From NCBI GenBank assembly GCA_024762735.1, contig JANTGU010000100.1, forward strand, positions 1-7,689: a stretch of 7,689 nucleotides of DNA. Reading direction: 5' to 3'. Below, piece after piece: positions 6,289 through 7,689 of this stretch. The stretch comes from Bacteroidales bacterium. GTDB taxonomy: Bacteria > Bacteroidota > Bacteroidia > Bacteroidales > F082. The translations under genes and the position numbers were made by a program. Each line of letters starts with the position of its first letter. Position 1 is the stretch's first letter. The notes beneath the pieces were generated by a model. That model made no database searches and had not been told where the DNA came from. It worked only from the letters and a program-made list of their open reading frames with translations.

Positions 6289-6311
6289 TGTCACACTGAG
6301 CGAAGTCGAAG
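6289..6311 (+). repeat. Solitary right arm of the palindromic repeat, inside the operon
   Basis: These 23 bases are identical to the right arm at 3056-3078, and similarity runs on to 6323 (GTGAGACTGCTCC against GTGCGACTTCTCC). No left arm or TTTG loop accompanies it. It lies 19 bp past the stop of the LolA-like gene, nearly the same distance as the arm past the nuclease stop. Confidence 0.8.
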
Positions 6312-6330
6312 TGAGACTGCTCCAGTGTTG

Positions 6331-7086
6331 TCAATGAACCCTCTTCATATTTTGTTGCGAAAAAAAGCCGTCATCCAATTTGATGTTGAAGTTTGCCGAC
6401 TTAATCACTACCACCGTGCGATGTCCGGGCTCGTCAGCCGGAATAATTTCCAGCTGCGAGGGTAATTTCCGGTCGCTAAACTGTTTTACCTTTGAAGCAA
6501 GTTCCGTGCGCATCAGTTCACCATCTTCGTCATAATATTCGGTTTTTAACTGCCAATACTCTTTTATGCTAATCCACTTAATCACTTTGCCCCAAACCAC
6601 GGCAGCATCCTCTTTGGGATCCAGCTCTATTTTATAACAATCGATGCCTTCAATGGTTTCCGAGCTAATTAATTTATGATTGTAATCTACCACGATAGAG
6701 CTCTCTTTCAGGATGTCATCGTTGGTGTAATCGGAGCCCATCCAGCCTTGCGACATCATGGAGGGCGGAATTTTAATCATCCGGCTGATGGAAGGTACCC
6801 AGTTCCACATTTCGTTGTTGCGCTTGAGAAAAACCTGCCCCTTGTCTTTGGCCGGTGCCGTGATGTAGGTCATGGCATAATCACGACCCTTAGACCAGTT
6901 TTTTATTTCGATGGTGCGGGTCCATTTGGGGCGGACGATGGTCATGGAAAAGATGCTGTAGTTGGTTTCGCCGCGTTGTAAGTTGTCGGCTTTTTCAACA
7001 ATTTGCTTTGCTGTAAGTTCTTGCGAGAAAAGGTTGAAGGTTCCTGTAAAAAATAACAACGCTAATAATGTAATTGCTTTTTTCAT
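6331..7086 (-). CDS. Outer membrane lipoprotein-sorting protein, LolA-like (periplasmic carrier)
   Basis: The protein has 251 residues. It has a type I signal peptide (MKKAITLLALLFFTGTFNLFSQ, cleavage near 21-22; no lipobox Cys), so the mature form should be soluble in the periplasm. The body matches the LolA-like family annotated as outer membrane lipoprotein-sorting protein (about 250 residues, pfam17131-type). Conserved-looking stretches are MTIVRPKWTRTIEIKNWSKG (48-67), QVFLKRNNEMWNWVPSISRM (84-103), PPSMMSQGWMGSDYTNDDIL (107-126), ELDPKEDAAVVWGKV (154-168) and FFSQQNMKR near the end. LolA-fold proteins carry acyl chains in a hydrophobic half-barrel, so this one should shuttle a lipid or lipoprotein between the membranes. 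It is the first gene after the TetR regulator and precedes the two permeases, 70 bp apart. This is not LolA itself, and the cargo is unknown. Confidence 0.9.
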   Translation of the reverse strand: MKKAITLLALLFFTGTFNLFSQELTAKQIVEKADNLQRGETNYSIFSMTIVRPKWTRTIEIKNWSKGRDYAMTYITAPAKDKGQVFLKRNNEMWNWVPSISRMIKIPPSMMSQGWMGSDYTNDDILKESSIVVDYNHKLISSETIEGIDCYKIELDPKEDAAVVWGKVIKWISIKEYWQLKTEYYDEDGELMRTELASKVKQFSDRKLPSQLEIIPADEPGHRTVVVIKSANFNIKLDDGFFSQQNMKRVH

Positions 7087-7136
7087 CTGTTTTTAATTTT
7101 GTATTCCGTTGTATTGTATTCTTTTTTGTTTTGTCA

Positions 7137-7189
7137 TGATTTTTTCATGCTGCCCTTCGGCAAGCTCAGGGCTAACGCGAAAAAAATCA
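7137..7189. repeat. Nested inverted repeat between the regulator and the LolA-like gene
   Basis: Outer arms TGATTTTTTC (7137-7146) and GAAAAAAATCA (7179-7189) are complementary apart from one extra A. Inside lies GCCCT (7152-7156) paired with AGGGC (7168-7172), and CTT/AAG around CGGC. On the minus strand this could fold in the leader of the LolA-like gene or end a transcript from the regulator gene. The core resembles the CTTCG...AAGCTCAG style of extragenic repeat seen elsewhere in Bacteroidota (recollection). Confidence 0.5.
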
Positions 7190-7218
7190 CGCCAAAACAA
7201 GTCTGATTTTTCTTTATA

Positions 7219-7263
7219 CCCGGGGCTTCACCCCGGGCTATTAATATTTGACCCCTGCGGGGT
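7219..7263. repeat. Pair of GC-rich hairpins downstream of the TetR-type gene
   Basis: The first hairpin is CCCGGGG (7219-7225), loop CTTCA, CCCCGGG (7231-7237), a perfect 7-bp stem. The second is ACCCC (7251-7255), loop TGC, GGGGT (7259-7263), a perfect 5-bp stem. They stand 13 bases apart, separated by AT-rich sequence. They lie about 50-100 bp past the regulator stop on the minus strand and may end or protect its transcript. Paired hairpins of this wording look like a dispersed Bacteroidota repeat, from memory. Confidence 0.6.
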
Positions 7264-7283
7264 AAAGAAATACCTTTATATGT

Positions 7284-7291
7284 CAAATTTA
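7284..7291 (-). promoter_or_regulatory. Possible -7 promoter box for the LolA-like operon
   Basis: Read on the minus strand these bases are TAAATTTG, an exact match to the Bacteroidota -7 consensus TAnnTTTG. They lie 24 bp past the TetR stop and about 198 bp before the LolA-like start. There is no good TTTG -33 box at the usual distance, only TTTTAA a few bases too far upstream. A match by chance in this AT-rich gap is quite possible. Confidence 0.25.
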
Positions 7292-7314
7292 TTTATCATG
7301 CATATTTCATTTGT

Positions 7315-7689
7315 TTAAAACTGTGCCACTAAAATATCACGTACTTCATCCAGCGGGAAGTTGTCGGGATCCAATAGATAATGAACTCCGATTCCGTCAA
7401 ATACAGCCATCAAATAGCGTGTTTTCACATAAGGATTCTTTTCTCCTTTTTGGGAAAAATAAGTGGTGATGATGGTAAACAACTTTTCAAATAGTGGGAA
7501 AAAATCGTCTCTCATTAGGGCAAACACTTTTGGCTGCATGGTGAGCGAGAAGTAAAGTCTGAAATAATCCGGGTTATCTTTTAATGCCTGGATGTTGCTG
7601 TTGATAAAGTCAACAATTTCTTTCCGGGGGATGACAGCATTTTGTTCGATGTTTAAGATATCCATAAACCCCTGCATCCCCTCTTCCAT
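7315..7689 (-). CDS. TetR/AcrR-type transcriptional regulator, C-terminal part (N-terminal DNA-binding domain outside window)
   Basis: The frame is open to the right edge; Met at 7689 is probably internal. The visible 124 residues are helical and match the ligand-binding/dimerisation half of a TetR-family repressor. Typical stretches are AVIPRKEIVDFINSNIQALKDNPDYFRLYFSLTMQP, then FPLFEKLFTIITTYFSQKGEKNPYVKTRYLMAVFDGIGVHYLLDPDNFPLDEVRDILV. The closing LMAVFDGIGVHYLL...DEV..ILV is the usual TetR ending. The helix-turn-helix (about 50-70 residues) would lie beyond the window. It is in the same direction as the LolA-like gene and 228 bp upstream of it. TetR proteins commonly repress adjacent transport genes, so it probably controls the genes below it, but no operator palindrome is evident in the gap. 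Confidence 0.8.
   Translation of the reverse strand: MEEGMQGFMDILNIEQNAVIPRKEIVDFINSNIQALKDNPDYFRLYFSLTMQPKVFALMRDDFFPLFEKLFTIITTYFSQKGEKNPYVKTRYLMAVFDGIGVHYLLDPDNFPLDEVRDILVAQF

Noticed and set aside
7094..7101. Plus-strand TAATTTTG match to the Bacteroidota -7 box
   Set aside because: It points away from the LolA-like gene, and no plus-strand gene follows it.

Overview
The window looks like a chromosomal segment of a Bacteroidota bacterium, probably from Bacteroidales or a relative. The grounds are the protein flavour (a LolA-like sorting protein, FtsX-type permeases and a beta-barrel ending in Trp-Ser-Phe), AT-rich starts without strong Shine-Dalgarno sequences, and several GC-rich palindromic intergenic repeats of a kind I associate with this phylum. 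Every complete gene lies on the minus strand, so the biological reading order runs from high to low coordinates. The only plus-strand gene is a fragment at the left edge.

In reading order the window holds: the C-terminal part of a TetR-type regulator (7689-7315); a 228-bp gap with three hairpins and a possible promoter; a secreted LolA-like outer membrane lipoprotein-sorting protein (7086-6331); two FtsX/LolC-type permeases (6260-5043 and 4990-3752); a 953-bp interruption with a small GIY-YIG nuclease gene (3420-3100) and three palindromic repeats; a LolD/MacB-type ABC ATPase (2798-2109); a GNAT acetyltransferase whose start overlaps the ATPase stop (2112-1594); and an outer membrane beta-barrel protein (1558-395). 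The stretch 99-394 has no gene and carries a GC-rich repeat mosaic. Bases 3-98 are the last 31 codons of an inner membrane protein, perhaps an EamA/DMT transporter.

My reading of the core is a Lol-like envelope transport module. Two permeases and an ATPase would extract a lipid or lipoprotein from the inner membrane, the periplasmic LolA-like protein would carry it, and the beta-barrel would receive it or act at the outer membrane, with the TetR protein as likely regulator. No membrane-fusion protein or TolC homologue is visible, which argues against a MacAB-TolC efflux pump. The substrate cannot be read from the sequence.

The most unusual structure is the interruption between permeases and ATPase. 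The nuclease gene is flanked by two direct copies of one palindromic element (2914-3085 and 3448-3560). Their 59-bp length difference is exactly three 17-bp tandem units plus two TTTG tetranucleotides. A third copy (3605-3706) has its right arm split by a small GC-rich hairpin, and a lone right arm sits inside the operon at 6289-6311. This suggests a dispersed palindromic repeat associated with a single-domain GIY-YIG nuclease. Mobility is inference.
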